The translations under genes were made by a program, and so were the position numbers. From contig JANQLU010000136.1 in NCBI GenBank assembly GCA_028280445.1, positions 124,001 through 188,000 of the forward strand: a stretch of DNA of 64,000 nucleotides, read 5' to 3'. How positions within the stretch are numbered: position 1 is the stretch's first letter; each line of letters opens with the position of its first letter. This DNA comes from Pirellulaceae bacterium (GTDB lineage Bacteria; Planctomycetota; Planctomycetia; Pirellulales; Pirellulaceae). The notes beneath the pieces were generated by a model, which had not been told where the DNA came from, did not search any database, and was given only the letters and a program-made list of their open reading frames with translations. Shown here piece after piece: positions 1-8,264 of the stretch.

Positions 1-2799
1 GATCCAGTCACCATGTGGAATTTCGGCGTCCCATTTAGAACCGGAATCGACCAACTCGACCGGTTTCCGTTTTTTCGAGGGACGATGCGGTCGAACCAAT
101 TGCGTGGGAGGTTCGAGACTGGCGGGCCGTGCTCCTTCGCCCGTACGAATCCAATTCAACGCTTCCTCCGCCGAACGATGAGCGGGAAAGGCGCTGACGA
201 CTTTTGCCAAGTCGTTTTCCGCTTTTCCCAATTCGCCTTGTTGCACCAGCGCTAAAGCTCGGCCATACCGCGCTGCACTCAGTGATTGTTTGTTATCCCG
301 CTGCAATTCCATGACCGCCGTAAAATCGTTGATCGCTGGGAGAAAACGACCCATCTGAAAAAATATTTTCCCACGCGCCAGCAACAACTCGGCCAACCGG
401 CGCGCATCGTCAAAACGATGAAACGACTTGGTCAGCCAGATCACGGCTGATTCGTGTTGGTTCTGGGCTGCGAGCACCATCGCTCGGCCCGAATACGCTT
501 TGACCAACATCTCATTGCGAGTCAACGCAAATTCAAAATCTTCTTTGGCCTGTTCGAGGTCTCCGTTTTTAAAATGAGCATTCCCTCGCAAAGCAAAAAC
601 TTCGGGTTGTCGAGGACTCAATTCTAACGACCGCGTAAAATCGCCGATTGCCTTGTGAGTTTGACCGACCGAAGCAAACGAAACTCCGCGTCGACGCAAA
701 GCCAACGAATCGTTGGGGTCCAGAGCAATGGCTCGCGTCAACGACTGGATCGCTTGTTCAGGTTTATTCTGTTGTTGGAGCAATTCCCCTTTCAACAGCA
801 AGTATCGTGGTTCATTGGAGGCCAGCTCTGAAGCTTTTTTGATATCGGTCCAAGCGGGTTCGGATTTTTTCAACGCGGCCAACGAAATAGCGCGGCAATA
901 TCGGGCGAAATGATTTTTGGAATTGTGCTTGATGACTTCTGTAAAATCATTGATAGCCGCACGGTGTTCTCCCTTGCGTGCGCGCATTTGTCCCGATCGA
1001 ACAACAATATCTTCGTCGAACTCGGATAATTCAGTCGCCCGTGTATAGTTTTCCAACGCCGACTCGACGTTGCCGAGAAACTGATAGGCCATCCCGCGAT
1101 TTTTGAACAACTCGGCCGTCGGTTTGCCTTTTTGCAATTCATTGTCAAAATACTCGAGCGCTTTTTCCGCCACGGGCCGGCCAAGTTGTTGGTATTGAAT
1201 TGCAGCAGCGGGCCGTTTGGCAATCGCCGTCTGCAACGATTGAATCGCATCGGACCAAGCGCCGATTTTCGAAAAAGCTGCGGCCTTCCAAACTTGGGTT
1301 CCCGCGTGATTGGGTCGCAGTTTCTCAGCCTGCTCGAATTCGTTGATTGCTTCGATCAATTGCTGGTTTTCGTACAGCGCTGCACCGCATTGATAGTGGT
1401 ATTTTCCAATCGACTCGTCATTGTCGGACAATTCGATGGCTTTGCGAAATTCCTCAATCGCTTGTTCCCGTTTTCTCATCTCAAACAGGATTTGTCCTTG
1501 AATAAAATGGGTTTCTTCGATCGTATTGTCCAAGCGTAGTGCTTTTTCACATTCGGCCAGCGCCTGTTCGAAATTTTCCTGTTGGAGATAGGCGCGAGCA
1601 CGACTGAGAAATGCCGTCGGTTTCACGTTATCAAACTCTTCGGCAGCATCAAAATCTTCTAAAGCTTCATCGACCTTGTCCTGGGCCAGCCGCATCTCAC
1701 CACGCAGGCTGTACATCGCAGCGTCACAGCTGCTGCCGAGGATATCAATCGCCTCGCTGAAATCATTTTCAGCAGATTGAAAATTGTTGATGGCGGCAAA
1801 CGATTCCCCGCGCAGCCGCCAGGCAGTAATAAATTGCGGATGATCTTTGAGGATCTGAGTAAAATCGTCAATCGCTGTTACATAATCGCCGATTTCCATG
1901 GCCAACCGCCCACAGTCGAGCAAACGTAGCGAATGTCCAGCGGATTCGTCCCGCAGTCGGGACAGGTTTTCCAGCGCAAGCTCCAATTGCTGGTTTCCGG
2001 CCCAAGCGCGAACCGACGTTTTGAGCAAACTGCGCTGGAACGATTTTTCTTTGACGTTTCGTTCGCGCAGCTTTTCGCATATTTCCTGGGCTCGCGCTGA
2101 TTTATCTTCGCGGACATCGATCTCGGCGTTGCCCAGCAGCGACCAATGATGATTCGGATCGCGACTGAGCGCCAATTGAAAATCACGTTTTGCTTTCTCA
2201 TGGTTTTGAACCAGCAAGTAAACCCAGCCGCGATGACAAAACAGGTCGGGGTCCGATTTTCCTTGTTGAACGAGTTCGCCAAAACAGCGCGTCGCTTCCT
2301 GACGGTAGGTTTCAATCAGATGGGTATATTCTTCTTCGCCTGAATTAGCCAGCGTTTTGGCATCGGTCAAATCTTCTAGCGCCGACCGCCATCGATTCTG
2401 GTGGCCGCGAGCAGCGGCACGCCATGCCAGCGTCTCGCTATCGGGCCCGCGTTTTTCGATCGAAGTTGTGCAATCAGCCTCGGCCCGCCGAAAATCATCC
2501 AGCATCAAATGGGCATATCCGCGTAACGAATAGATTTCGGCGAGATCGTTTTGGGGGGCATCGACGATCGCCCGGTTCAGTGAATTCAGCGCATCGGAGA
2601 ACTGTTGCCTTGAAATCGAGTCGATGGCCGACTGGAGGTGCATTTCCAGCGCTGTTTTTTGGGGCGGTTGTTCGGGCTCCTCGATGGGAACGGCTTCGAC
2701 CGGGGTATCCAGTTCGACACCCAATGTCCACCCGCAGGCCTTGCAAGACACAGACTTTCGAGGCAGCCTTTTTTGGCAGCTTGGACAGCGATTAATCAT
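1..2799 (-). CDS. Zinc-ribbon and TPR repeat protein (partial, C-terminus beyond window)
   Basis: The frame starting at the ATG at 2799 stays open to position 1, giving at least 933 codons with no stop; the true end lies left of the window. The start is preceded by GAGGT. Residues 5-22 carry two CxxC pairs (CPSC, then CKAC), the pattern of a small zinc ribbon. A short acidic/proline linker follows, then from about residue 50 a long array of tetratricopeptide-like units. They are recognisable by recurring blocks such as ALNSLNRAI, AIGDFTRSLEL and AINDFTAVMEL with Gly/Tyr/Ala spacing (RGYAHLMLDDFRRAEAD). TPR arrays form protein-protein scaffolds; the zinc ribbon suggests a cytoplasmic protein, as there is no signal peptide. 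It diverges from the EF-hand gene at 3094. The partner and function are not evident. Confidence 0.88.
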   Translation of the reverse strand, partial: MINRCPSCQKRLPRKSVSCKACGWTLGVELDTPVEAVPIEEPEQPPQKTALEMHLQSAIDSISRQQFSDALNSLNRAIVDAPQNDLAEIYSLRGYAHLMLDDFRRAEADCTTSIEKRGPDSETLAWRAAARGHQNRWRSALEDLTDAKTLANSGEEEYTHLIETYRQEATRCFGELVQQGKSDPDLFCHRGWVYLLVQNHEKAKRDFQLALSRDPNHHWSLLGNAEIDVREDKSARAQEICEKLRERNVKEKSFQRSLLKTSVRAWAGNQQLELALENLSRLRDESAGHSLRLLDCGRLAMEIGDYVTAIDDFTQILKDHPQFITAWRLRGESFAAINNFQSAENDFSEAIDILGSSCDAAMYSLRGEMRLAQDKVDEALEDFDAAEEFDNVKPTAFLSRARAYLQQENFEQALAECEKALRLDNTIEETHFIQGQILFEMRKREQAIEEFRKAIELSDNDESIGKYHYQCGAALYENQQLIEAINEFEQAEKLRPNHAGTQVWKAAAFSKIGAWSDAIQSLQTAIAKRPAAAIQYQQLGRPVAEKALEYFDNELQKGKPTAELFKNRGMAYQFLGNVESALENYTRATELSEFDEDIVVRSGQMRARKGEHRAAINDFTEVIKHNSKNHFARYCRAISLAALKKSEPAWTDIKKASELASNEPRYLLLKGELLQQQNKPEQAIQSLTRAIALDPNDSLALRRRGVSFASVGQTHKAIGDFTRSLELSPRQPEVFALRGNAHFKNGDLEQAKEDFEFALTRNEMLVKAYSGRAMVLAAQNQHESAVIWLTKSFHRFDDARRLAELLLARGKIFFQMGRFLPAINDFTAVMELQRDNKQSLSAARYGRALALVQQGELGKAENDLAKVVSAFPAHRSAEEALNWIRTGEGARPASLEPPTQLVRPHRPSKKRKPVELVDSGSKWDAEIPHGDWI

Positions 2800-2924
2800 C
2801 CATTTACCTCAAATTGCCCCCATTTTCGTAACAACCTTCATTATCGAATGCGGTATTCAACACGTCAAATAATCGTATATTGCACTGCCAAGCCGAAAAC
2901 GGGCAGTATCATTTCCCCTGATTC

Positions 2925-2957
2925 GCAAAAAACGCGGTAAAAACAGGGGTTTTTTGC
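2925..2957. promoter_or_regulatory. Hairpin in divergent intergenic region
   Basis: A perfect 9-bp inverted repeat (GCAAAAAAC 2925-2933 with GTTTTTTGC 2949-2957) lies between the divergent TPR and EF-hand genes. The arms are A/T rich, so it could be a regulatory hairpin or operator. It lies upstream of both genes, so it is not an obvious terminator for either. The rest of 2800-3093 shows nothing else that I can name. Confidence 0.25.
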
Positions 2958-3093
2958 AAGGAAACCGAGGTTTGCCGCAACCTAAATATGAAACCTGAGT
3001 TTAATATCTCAGTATGTCGACTGACCGCCCACGGCTTATACTCAAAAAGTGGTCAATTCTACAATCACATTTCCTCTAAACCCTGTGAAACCA

Positions 3094-4317
3094 ATGCGTA
3101 TTTCTGCCTTCGTTTTCGTAGTCGTTCTTTTGATTTCAATCTCGGCTGAGATTTCGGCACAGAGTCGGTCAGGTTATGAACGATATCTCAATGGATTGGA
3201 CAAAAACGGTAATGGACGAATTGATACGGACGAAATGTCTGGACGTTCGCGAGAATGGTTCCGAGGATTGGGACTGGATACCAGTCGCTCGATCCGCATC
3301 AGCGATATTGTCCGGATGCAAGAACGCAAGTCGAGCGCGGATCGACGCAAACGAGAACGGGACAAAGCCGACAAGAATTTTTCCAACAACGTTCCTGGAT
3401 TTTCTGCCGCTCCACCTGAGGCTGAGAAAATACAAGGTTTTGGCTTTACCAATTCAAATCTCGTCGACAATGGCAAGGGCATTACAGTTGGTCGAAAACA
3501 GTATTCGTCCAGTGTGATTCGCCAAGCCGACGACACGCTCCGTCGATACGATCGCAACAAGGACGGCGTGTTAGATCGCAATGAGCTCGAGCGTGGCCGC
3601 TGGAGCAATCCTCCCTGGACAGATTCCGATACCAACAAAGATCGTCGTTTGACTCGTGACGAGCTGCTGGAAAGATACAAACGACGCGAATCCAATTGGA
3701 GTTCAGCACAAAAACTTGCCAACAAGTCACTCAACCGAAGCCGAGTGAGTAATTGGCGCAGTAAATCTAGCCCGACTACTTCTTCCTATAAATATTCGAC
3801 CAACAAAAGCAAATACGGCTCATCGTCGACGTCATCCAGCGACAGCAGCAGCTACTATCCAAAATACGTCAGAGGGATTATCGACAAATACGACAAGGAC
3901 AAAGATGGAAAGCTCAGTAGTTCCGAGCTGAAAAAAATGAGTCGCGCACCTAGAAACGCCGACACCGACAAAGACGGAAAACTTTCGTATGAGGAAATGT
4001 TGGCCTACTATACCAAGGGATCCAAATCGGGTTCATCCAGTAGTCGATCTGGCTCCCGTTTTGGCAGCCGCAACAACAATTACGGTTCGACCGTCTCGTT
4101 TTCTCGCAACGATAAAAATCAGGATGGCCAAATTGCCATGCATGAATATACGAAAGAGTGGACGGACGAACTCCTCGACGAATTCAATCGCATTGATCAA
4201 AACGGCGATGGCTTTATTTCCAAGCATGAATTTGATGCTTCGAAAAACAAAAGCAGCAGTTCATCCAGTTCTAACTCGTCATCAAGCCGTCGTTCGCGAT
4301 TCAGCCGCAATCGATAG
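3094..4317 (+). CDS. Secreted EF-hand calcium-binding protein, Ser-rich
   Basis: A 407-residue protein when started at the ATG at 3094; an earlier in-frame start would put 15 residues before the signal peptide. Residues 1-23 (MRISAFVFVVVLLIS...ISAQ) are a good Sec signal peptide. At least seven EF-hand loops are visible, with the DxDxDG pattern: DKNGNGRIDTDE, DRNKDGVLDRNE, DTNKDRRLTRDE, DKDKDGKLSSSE, DTDKDGKLSYEE, DKNQDGQIAMHE and DQNGDGFISKHE. Long Ser/Lys/Arg-rich linkers separate the hands in the middle, and the C-terminus is a poly-Ser/Arg tail. Family knowledge predicts calcium binding outside the cytoplasm. The third loop (DTNKDRRLT) lacks the central Gly and may bind weakly. A strong terminator follows. 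The biological partner is unknown. Confidence 0.85.
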   Translation: MRISAFVFVVVLLISISAEISAQSRSGYERYLNGLDKNGNGRIDTDEMSGRSREWFRGLGLDTSRSIRISDIVRMQERKSSADRRKRERDKADKNFSNNVPGFSAAPPEAEKIQGFGFTNSNLVDNGKGITVGRKQYSSSVIRQADDTLRRYDRNKDGVLDRNELERGRWSNPPWTDSDTNKDRRLTRDELLERYKRRESNWSSAQKLANKSLNRSRVSNWRSKSSPTTSSYKYSTNKSKYGSSSTSSSDSSSYYPKYVRGIIDKYDKDKDGKLSSSELKKMSRAPRNADTDKDGKLSYEEMLAYYTKGSKSGSSSSRSGSRFGSRNNNYGSTVSFSRNDKNQDGQIAMHEYTKEWTDELLDEFNRIDQNGDGFISKHEFDASKNKSSSSSSSNSSSSRRSRFSRNR

Positions 4318-4348
4318 TTTGCCCGAGTCAAACAACAAACGAAACAAA

Positions 4349-4374
4349 ACGCCCAAAGCATCGGGCGTTTTTTT
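4349..4374 (+). terminator. Rho-independent terminator after EF-hand gene
   Basis: The stem ACGCCC/GGGCGT (4349-4354 with 4363-4368), with an 8-base loop, is followed by a run of seven T. It lies 32 bases after the stop codon of the EF-hand gene on the same strand. Confidence 0.85.
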
Positions 4375-4385
4375 ATGCGCCGCGA

Positions 4386-4410
4386 GTAGGGCCGGTTCCC
4401 ACCGGCCAAT
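4386..4410. repeat. Family 1 palindromic repeat, single arm
   Basis: This copy contains GGGCCGGTTCCCACCGGCC, itself an imperfect palindrome. The same core recurs at 4512-4603, 36373-36511 and 47366-47454. Here it stands alone directly after the terminator. Confidence 0.85.
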
Positions 4411-4425
4411 CGACAAACAAATCTA

Positions 4426-4491
4426 GACAGGATTTACAGGATGGACAGGATTTTTTTTAGGATCCATCCTGTTGATCATGTTCATCCTGTC
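4426..4491. repeat. Family 5 inverted repeat (ACAGGAT type)
   Basis: The left arm (4426-4451, with ACAGGATTTACAGGATGG) and the right arm (4466-4491, with ATCCTGTTGATCATG) are inverted copies with a few mismatches, separated by a T-rich loop. Each arm is built of short tandem ACAGGAT-like units. Similar ACAGGAT/ATCCTGT hairpins are common in planctomycete intergenic DNA. No coding potential. Confidence 0.8.
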
Positions 4492-4511
4492 CAAAAGATT
4501 TGGAAACGTAA

Positions 4512-4603
4512 GTTGGGCCAGTTCCCACCGGCTATTTTTATTGGTTTGGCCGTTTTATTGGTTTGCCGCGTTGTTGGATTGGCCGGTGGGAACCGGCCCT
4601 ACC
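4512..4603. repeat. Family 1 inverted repeat pair
   Basis: The left arm (4512-4534, GGGCCAGTTCCCACCGGCT) and the right arm (4579-4603, the inverted GGCCGGTGGGAACCGGCCC) bracket about 45 bases. The right arm and part of the centre lie inside the 3' end of the MFS gene and encode its last residues. Confidence 0.8.
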
Positions 4604-5835
4604 CAATCTAAAACGTAGAACCCAATCAAAACGACAACCGCGACAATACTGCAACTGTGCCAGACCCATTCGCGATCGATCTGGTAAATGGCGGTCCCAA
4701 TCACCGGGCCAACCATGAAAGCCACGGCATAGCACATGGTATAGGCACCCATATACATTCCGCGATTCGAACGATTGGAACGTTCGGCAGTAAAAGCCAT
4801 CGACGTTGGCATCGAAAGAATTTCACCAAAAGTCCAAATGGTCACACTCAATAAACAATACGCAAATCCAAATCCATACGGGAGAATCCCAAACCCGAGA
4901 CATGACAGAAAACAGCCCCAGGCAATGACTCGCAACGTGCGCACATGTTCCAACGATTTCACTAATACCATTTCGAGCATGACGATCAGCGCGGTATTCA
5001 GTCCAAATGCCAATCCGATTTGCCATTCGGCCAGCTCAAATTTCTCACGCAGATAAATAGGTTTCGTCGCCAGGAGTTGAAAAAAAACAATCGCCGTCAA
5101 AAACATCAACAACCAGTAACAGATAAAAACCGGATCAGACAACGGGCCGCCAACACGGGATTGTTCCTGATCTTGGATTACAAGTGCTTCACTGTTTTCA
5201 TCGACCGCGGGCTCGGCAGTATCATCCGCGGGTTTTGATTTCCGGTCGAAAATCACGATCAACAAAACCGCCGCAGACGCACACGTGGCCGCATCGACAA
5301 AAAACAACAATTGATAATTCCAAAACGCCAAAAATCCGCCGACGGTCGGACCAATCGACATTCCCAGATTCACCATCAAGCGATTGAGCGCCAAGCTTTG
5401 TCGAAATTTTTCTTTTGGACTATGCTCGGTAATCGCAGTCGAATTCGCGGGGCGAACTGCCTCGGCAATCACACTGAGCAACAACAAACAAATTGTGATT
5501 GACCAAAAAGTCTTCATTTGGCTGAGCACGACAAAACCGGCTGCCGTCCCAAACAACGAAAACACTTGGACCCGAATCGAACCGATTTTTCCGGTTAGAA
5601 ATCCACCGAGAAACGCTCCAATAATTCCACCCAGGCCATACGAGGCGAGGAAGTACCCGGTGGTTGATTTCTCGAAACCAAGCTCTTGAGAAAAATACAA
5701 GGCAAGAAAGGGCAGCACCATCGTGCCGCTACGATTGACTAACAAAACAAACGACAGCAGCCAAACGTTGCGAGGAACGCCGGCAAATGCGTCGCGGTAA
5801 GTTCGTCCGATGGCTTGGATGGCGTGAAGTAGCAC
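4555..5835 (-). CDS. MFS transporter
   Basis: A 426-residue polytopic membrane protein of the major facilitator type, with a GTG start at 5835. The N-terminal half has the family pattern of a first long helix, then YGLGGIIGAFLGGFLTGKIG at the loop between helices 2 and 3. A central hydrophilic loop of about 40 residues (Asp/Glu-rich, around residues 205-245) separates two six-helix halves. MFS proteins are proton-coupled porters of the inner membrane; this one resembles drug or sugar exporters, but the substrate cannot be read. Its last residues (GPVPTGQSNNAANQ) come from a dispersed family 1 repeat, so the native C-terminus has probably been replaced. The gene lies downstream of the selenoprotein gene but is separated from it by a terminator. 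Confidence 0.85.
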   Translation of the reverse strand: MLLHAIQAIGRTYRDAFAGVPRNVWLLSFVLLVNRSGTMVLPFLALYFSQELGFEKSTTGYFLASYGLGGIIGAFLGGFLTGKIGSIRVQVFSLFGTAAGFVVLSQMKTFWSITICLLLLSVIAEAVRPANSTAITEHSPKEKFRQSLALNRLMVNLGMSIGPTVGGFLAFWNYQLLFFVDAATCASAAVLLIVIFDRKSKPADDTAEPAVDENSEALVIQDQEQSRVGGPLSDPVFICYWLLMFLTAIVFFQLLATKPIYLREKFELAEWQIGLAFGLNTALIVMLEMVLVKSLEHVRTLRVIAWGCFLSCLGFGILPYGFGFAYCLLSVTIWTFGEILSMPTSMAFTAERSNRSNRGMYMGAYTMCYAVAFMVGPVIGTAIYQIDREWVWHSCSIVAVVVLIGFYVLDWVGPVPTGQSNNAANQ

Positions 5836-5921
5836 GCGTCTTCTTTGTGCAAGAGAGGGTGAGCGTCGTAAGCAATTTCTGACACGTTGCGTCGCGAAAT
5901 GTTCGCTGGCAGTGTAATCAA

Positions 5922-5950
5922 TAAAAAAAAGCCAACCCAGTGGTTGGCTA
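5922..5950 (-). terminator. Rho-independent terminator after the selenoprotein gene
   Basis: On the minus strand, AGCCAACC and GGTTGGCT form a stem with a short loop, followed by eight T. It lies about 20 bases beyond the stop codon of the thioredoxin-like gene, ending its transcript before the MFS gene. Confidence 0.85.
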
Positions 5951-5970
5951 GAATATTCGGGTCTACAAAT

Positions 5971-6528
5971 TTATTTGCTTTCGGCTTCGGCCACCATTTC
6001 CTCGATTTTTGCATCCAACGCTTCATTTTCGTTGAGCTTGTAAATGAATTGGATGACACCATCGGGGTCAATCAGCATGATATGTGGAAAACCTGGTTCA
6101 CCGTATTGAACGGCAATTTTCTCACCGTAAGGATCAAAAAACGAACGCCAATTGAGTCCATTTTCCTTGACCTGTTCTTTAGCCGCTTCCAATGTGAAAT
6201 CGGCGTTCACGCCGACCAATGCGAATGGACGACCTGCATACTTTTTCACGAGCGACCGCTCGTGGTCATAAAGACGTACGCAGGGGGCTCACCAACCCGC
6301 CCAAAAATCGAGCATCACGACTTTGCCGCGATAGTCCGACAGCTTGAACTCTTTGCCATCCAAATCTTTGCCAACAATCTCTGGGGCGATATTCCCAATT
6401 TGGGTTCCAATTTTGGGATTTTGATTATCAGTCACGGCCGGGTCGGATTTCTTCTCACAACCCACAGCCAATAACATCAAGGCTGCCAGATATGCCGCAG
6501 CCCGCGTACTCCTATCAAATTTTCTCAT
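5971..6528 (-). CDS. Thioredoxin/TlpA-like lipoprotein with selenocysteine (UGA at codon 80)
   Basis: Read through one in-frame TGA (6289-6291), this is a 185-residue protein. Residues 1-24 are a lipoprotein signal (MRKFDRSTRA...LLAVGC) with the lipid-modified Cys24. From about residue 45 it is a TlpA/AhpC-TSA-type thioredoxin fold: APEIVGKDLDGKEFKLSDY, VVMLDFWAGW, then UGA-Ala-Pro-Cys, the cis-proline segment GFPHIMLIDPDG (Pro148) and an acidic C-terminal helix. The family has CxxC after the DFWAxW strand, so UGA falls exactly on the first catalytic Cys, giving UxxC (Sec80/Cys83). Conservation on both sides argues against a pseudogene, and a SECIS-like hairpin follows. Predicted role: envelope thiol/selenol oxidoreductase or peroxide-reducing partner. 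It needs SelA, SelB, SelC and SelD encoded elsewhere. The next gene leftwards is separated by a terminator. Confidence 0.85.
6247..6264 (-). promoter_or_regulatory. Bacterial SECIS element
   Basis: On the minus strand, CACGAGC-GGTC-GCTCGTG forms a perfect 7-bp stem with a four-base loop that begins GG. The loop starts 32 bases after the UGA. Known bacterial SECIS hairpins lie inside the reading frame just downstream of UGA, with a G among the first loop bases, where SelB binds. It is translated as part of HERSLV in the thioredoxin-like protein. Confidence 0.75.
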
Positions 6529-6761
6529 TCAAATCTCTCCACCGTGGACTCATCGATTCAGAATTTTTCTGAAAGCGCAGTCGAATTCGTATTTATATTC
6601 GACCAAATTTACTGACGCAGATAAATGGGAATTCCTTTCCAAATCTATCGTGATTATCGACAAATTTTCTGAGGAATATGGGCTACCATCACATTCTGCT
6701 CTGATTCCTCAATTTTTTATCTACAATAGCAGAGTTCTCAAACTTGCAATCGGAAACAGTT

Positions 6762-8258
6762 ATGAAAAAAAATACAGTGGTCGTCGCCACATTGGCGTTG
6801 GTTTCAATTCAAACCATGTTCGGCAGCGACCATCGGCTCCAAGCGGAATTGAAAAATCCAAACGATCTGCCAAACATCGTTGTGATCTTCATTGACGATT
6901 TGGGTTATGCCGACATCGGAAGCTTTGGTGCAAAAAATTACAAAACACCCAACCTCGACCAAATGGCCAATGAAGGACGACGGTTCACCGATTTTGTAAC
7001 TTCGACAGCCGTCTGCTCCGCTTCGCGCGCGGCACTGCTGACCGGATGTTATCACCGGCGCGTTGGGATTTCTGGTGCCTTGGGACCCGGTGCAAAACAT
7101 GGCATCAACGCCAAAGAAATGACGTTGGCTGAGCTTTGCAAACAGAAAGGCTACGCGACAGCCTGCTTTGGAAAATGGCACTTGGGCCACCGACAACCAT
7201 TTCTTCCCAAACAACACGGATTTGATCACTACTATGGGTTGCCCTATTCCAATGATATGTGGCCGTTTCATCCCGCGTACGCCGACCTGCCTCCAAATTC
7301 TCCAAAACGCAAACGTGGATACCCGGATCTGCCGCTATTTGAAGGCAACAAAATCATCAACGCGAAAGTCAGTGGCAAAGACCAGGCGCAGCTAACAAAA
7401 CAATACACCCAACGCAGCGTCAAATTTATTAACGACAACAAAGACAAACCGTTTTGCCTTTACCTGCCGCATACCATGGTTCATGTTCCGTTGTATGTCT
7501 CCAAAGAGTTCGAGGGCAAAAGCGGCAAAGGGCTGTTTGCCGATGTGATGCTCGAAATCGATTGGTCGGTTGGCGAAGTTTTAAAGGCGATCAAAAAAAA
7601 TGGGCTCGAGAAAAAGACGTTGGTCATTTTCACGTCGGACAACGGGCCTTGGTTGAGTTATGGAAACCACGCTGGCAGCGCGCTTCCGCTGCGCGAAGGA
7701 AAAGGAACAATGTTCGAAGGTGGCTACCGCGTGCCAACCATCGCCTGGTGGCCAGGAAAAATTCCTGCGGGAACTCGATGTGATGAATTGGCTTCGACGA
7801 TCGATGTTGTGCCAACGGTCGCAAAACTGATTGGTGGTAAACTGCCGGATCATAAAATCGATGGCAAAGATATTCGGCCATTGTTATTTGGCGAACAAGG
7901 AGCAAAATCACCTCACGATGCGTTTTATCTGTATTACGCCGGCGGGCAACTGCAAGGCGTTCGTGATCGCCAGTACAAACTGCATTTCCCCCATCGCTAT
8001 CGTACGATGGACGGAAAACCTGGAGGTAAAGACGGGAAACCCAACAAGTATTCCCACAAAACAACCGTGTTGGAACTCTATGACTTGAAAAACGATATCG
8101 GTGAAACCAAAAACGTCATCAAAGATCACCCTGAGGTCGTAAAACGATTGCAAGCTGCGGCGGAACAGGCGCGTCGAGAACTCGGCGATCGATTGACCAA
8201 CCGCAAAGGAAATGCAATCCGCCCTGCCGGTCGACTTCGTGTTGAAAATAAAAAGTAG
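6762..8258 (+). CDS. Type I sulfatase (arylsulfatase family)
   Basis: A 498-residue secreted sulfatase when started at the ATG at 6762 (an upstream TTG is less likely). It has an N-terminal hydrophobic signal. Metal-binding aspartates lie in [12 protein letters not shown] (Asp45, Asp46). The signature CSASR at 85-89 places Cys85 as the residue that formylglycine-generating enzyme converts to the catalytic FGly. GKWHLG (137-142) and FTSDNGPW further on are also classic sulfatase blocks. It hydrolyses sulfate esters, probably on a polysaccharide, in the periplasm or outside the cell. Six bases separate it from the following glycosidase gene, so the two are co-transcribed and probably act on one sulfated substrate. 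The substrate class (S1 subfamily) cannot be fixed by eye. Confidence 0.93.
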   Translation: MKKNTVVVATLALVSIQTMFGSDHRLQAELKNPNDLPNIVVIFIDDLGYADIGSFGAKNYKTPNLDQMANEGRRFTDFVTSTAVCSASRAALLTGCYHRRVGISGALGPGAKHGINAKEMTLAELCKQKGYATACFGKWHLGHRQPFLPKQHGFDHYYGLPYSNDMWPFHPAYADLPPNSPKRKRGYPDLPLFEGNKIINAKVSGKDQAQLTKQYTQRSVKFINDNKDKPFCLYLPHTMVHVPLYVSKEFEGKSGKGLFADVMLEIDWSVGEVLKAIKKNGLEKKTLVIFTSDNGPWLSYGNHAGSALPLREGKGTMFEGGYRVPTIAWWPGKIPAGTRCDELASTIDVVPTVAKLIGGKLPDHKIDGKDIRPLLFGEQGAKSPHDAFYLYYAGGQLQGVRDRQYKLHFPHRYRTMDGKPGGKDGKPNKYSHKTTVLELYDLKNDIGETKNVIKDHPEVVKRLQAAAEQARRELGDRLTNRKGNAIRPAGRLRVENKK

Positions 8259-8264
8259 CCTGGT

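Noticed and set aside
870-1250. Several open frames of 60-145 codons inside 1-2799.
   Set aside because: They are shadows of the TPR gene, whose frame is open throughout and shows repeat structure.
5971-6249. Thioredoxin gene read as a separate small gene (GTG start at 6249) with a distinct upstream fragment at 6289-6528.
   Set aside because: Both pieces are halves of one thioredoxin fold in the same frame, joined by TGA at the active-site Cys position and followed by a SECIS-like hairpin. A split or a pseudogene explains less.
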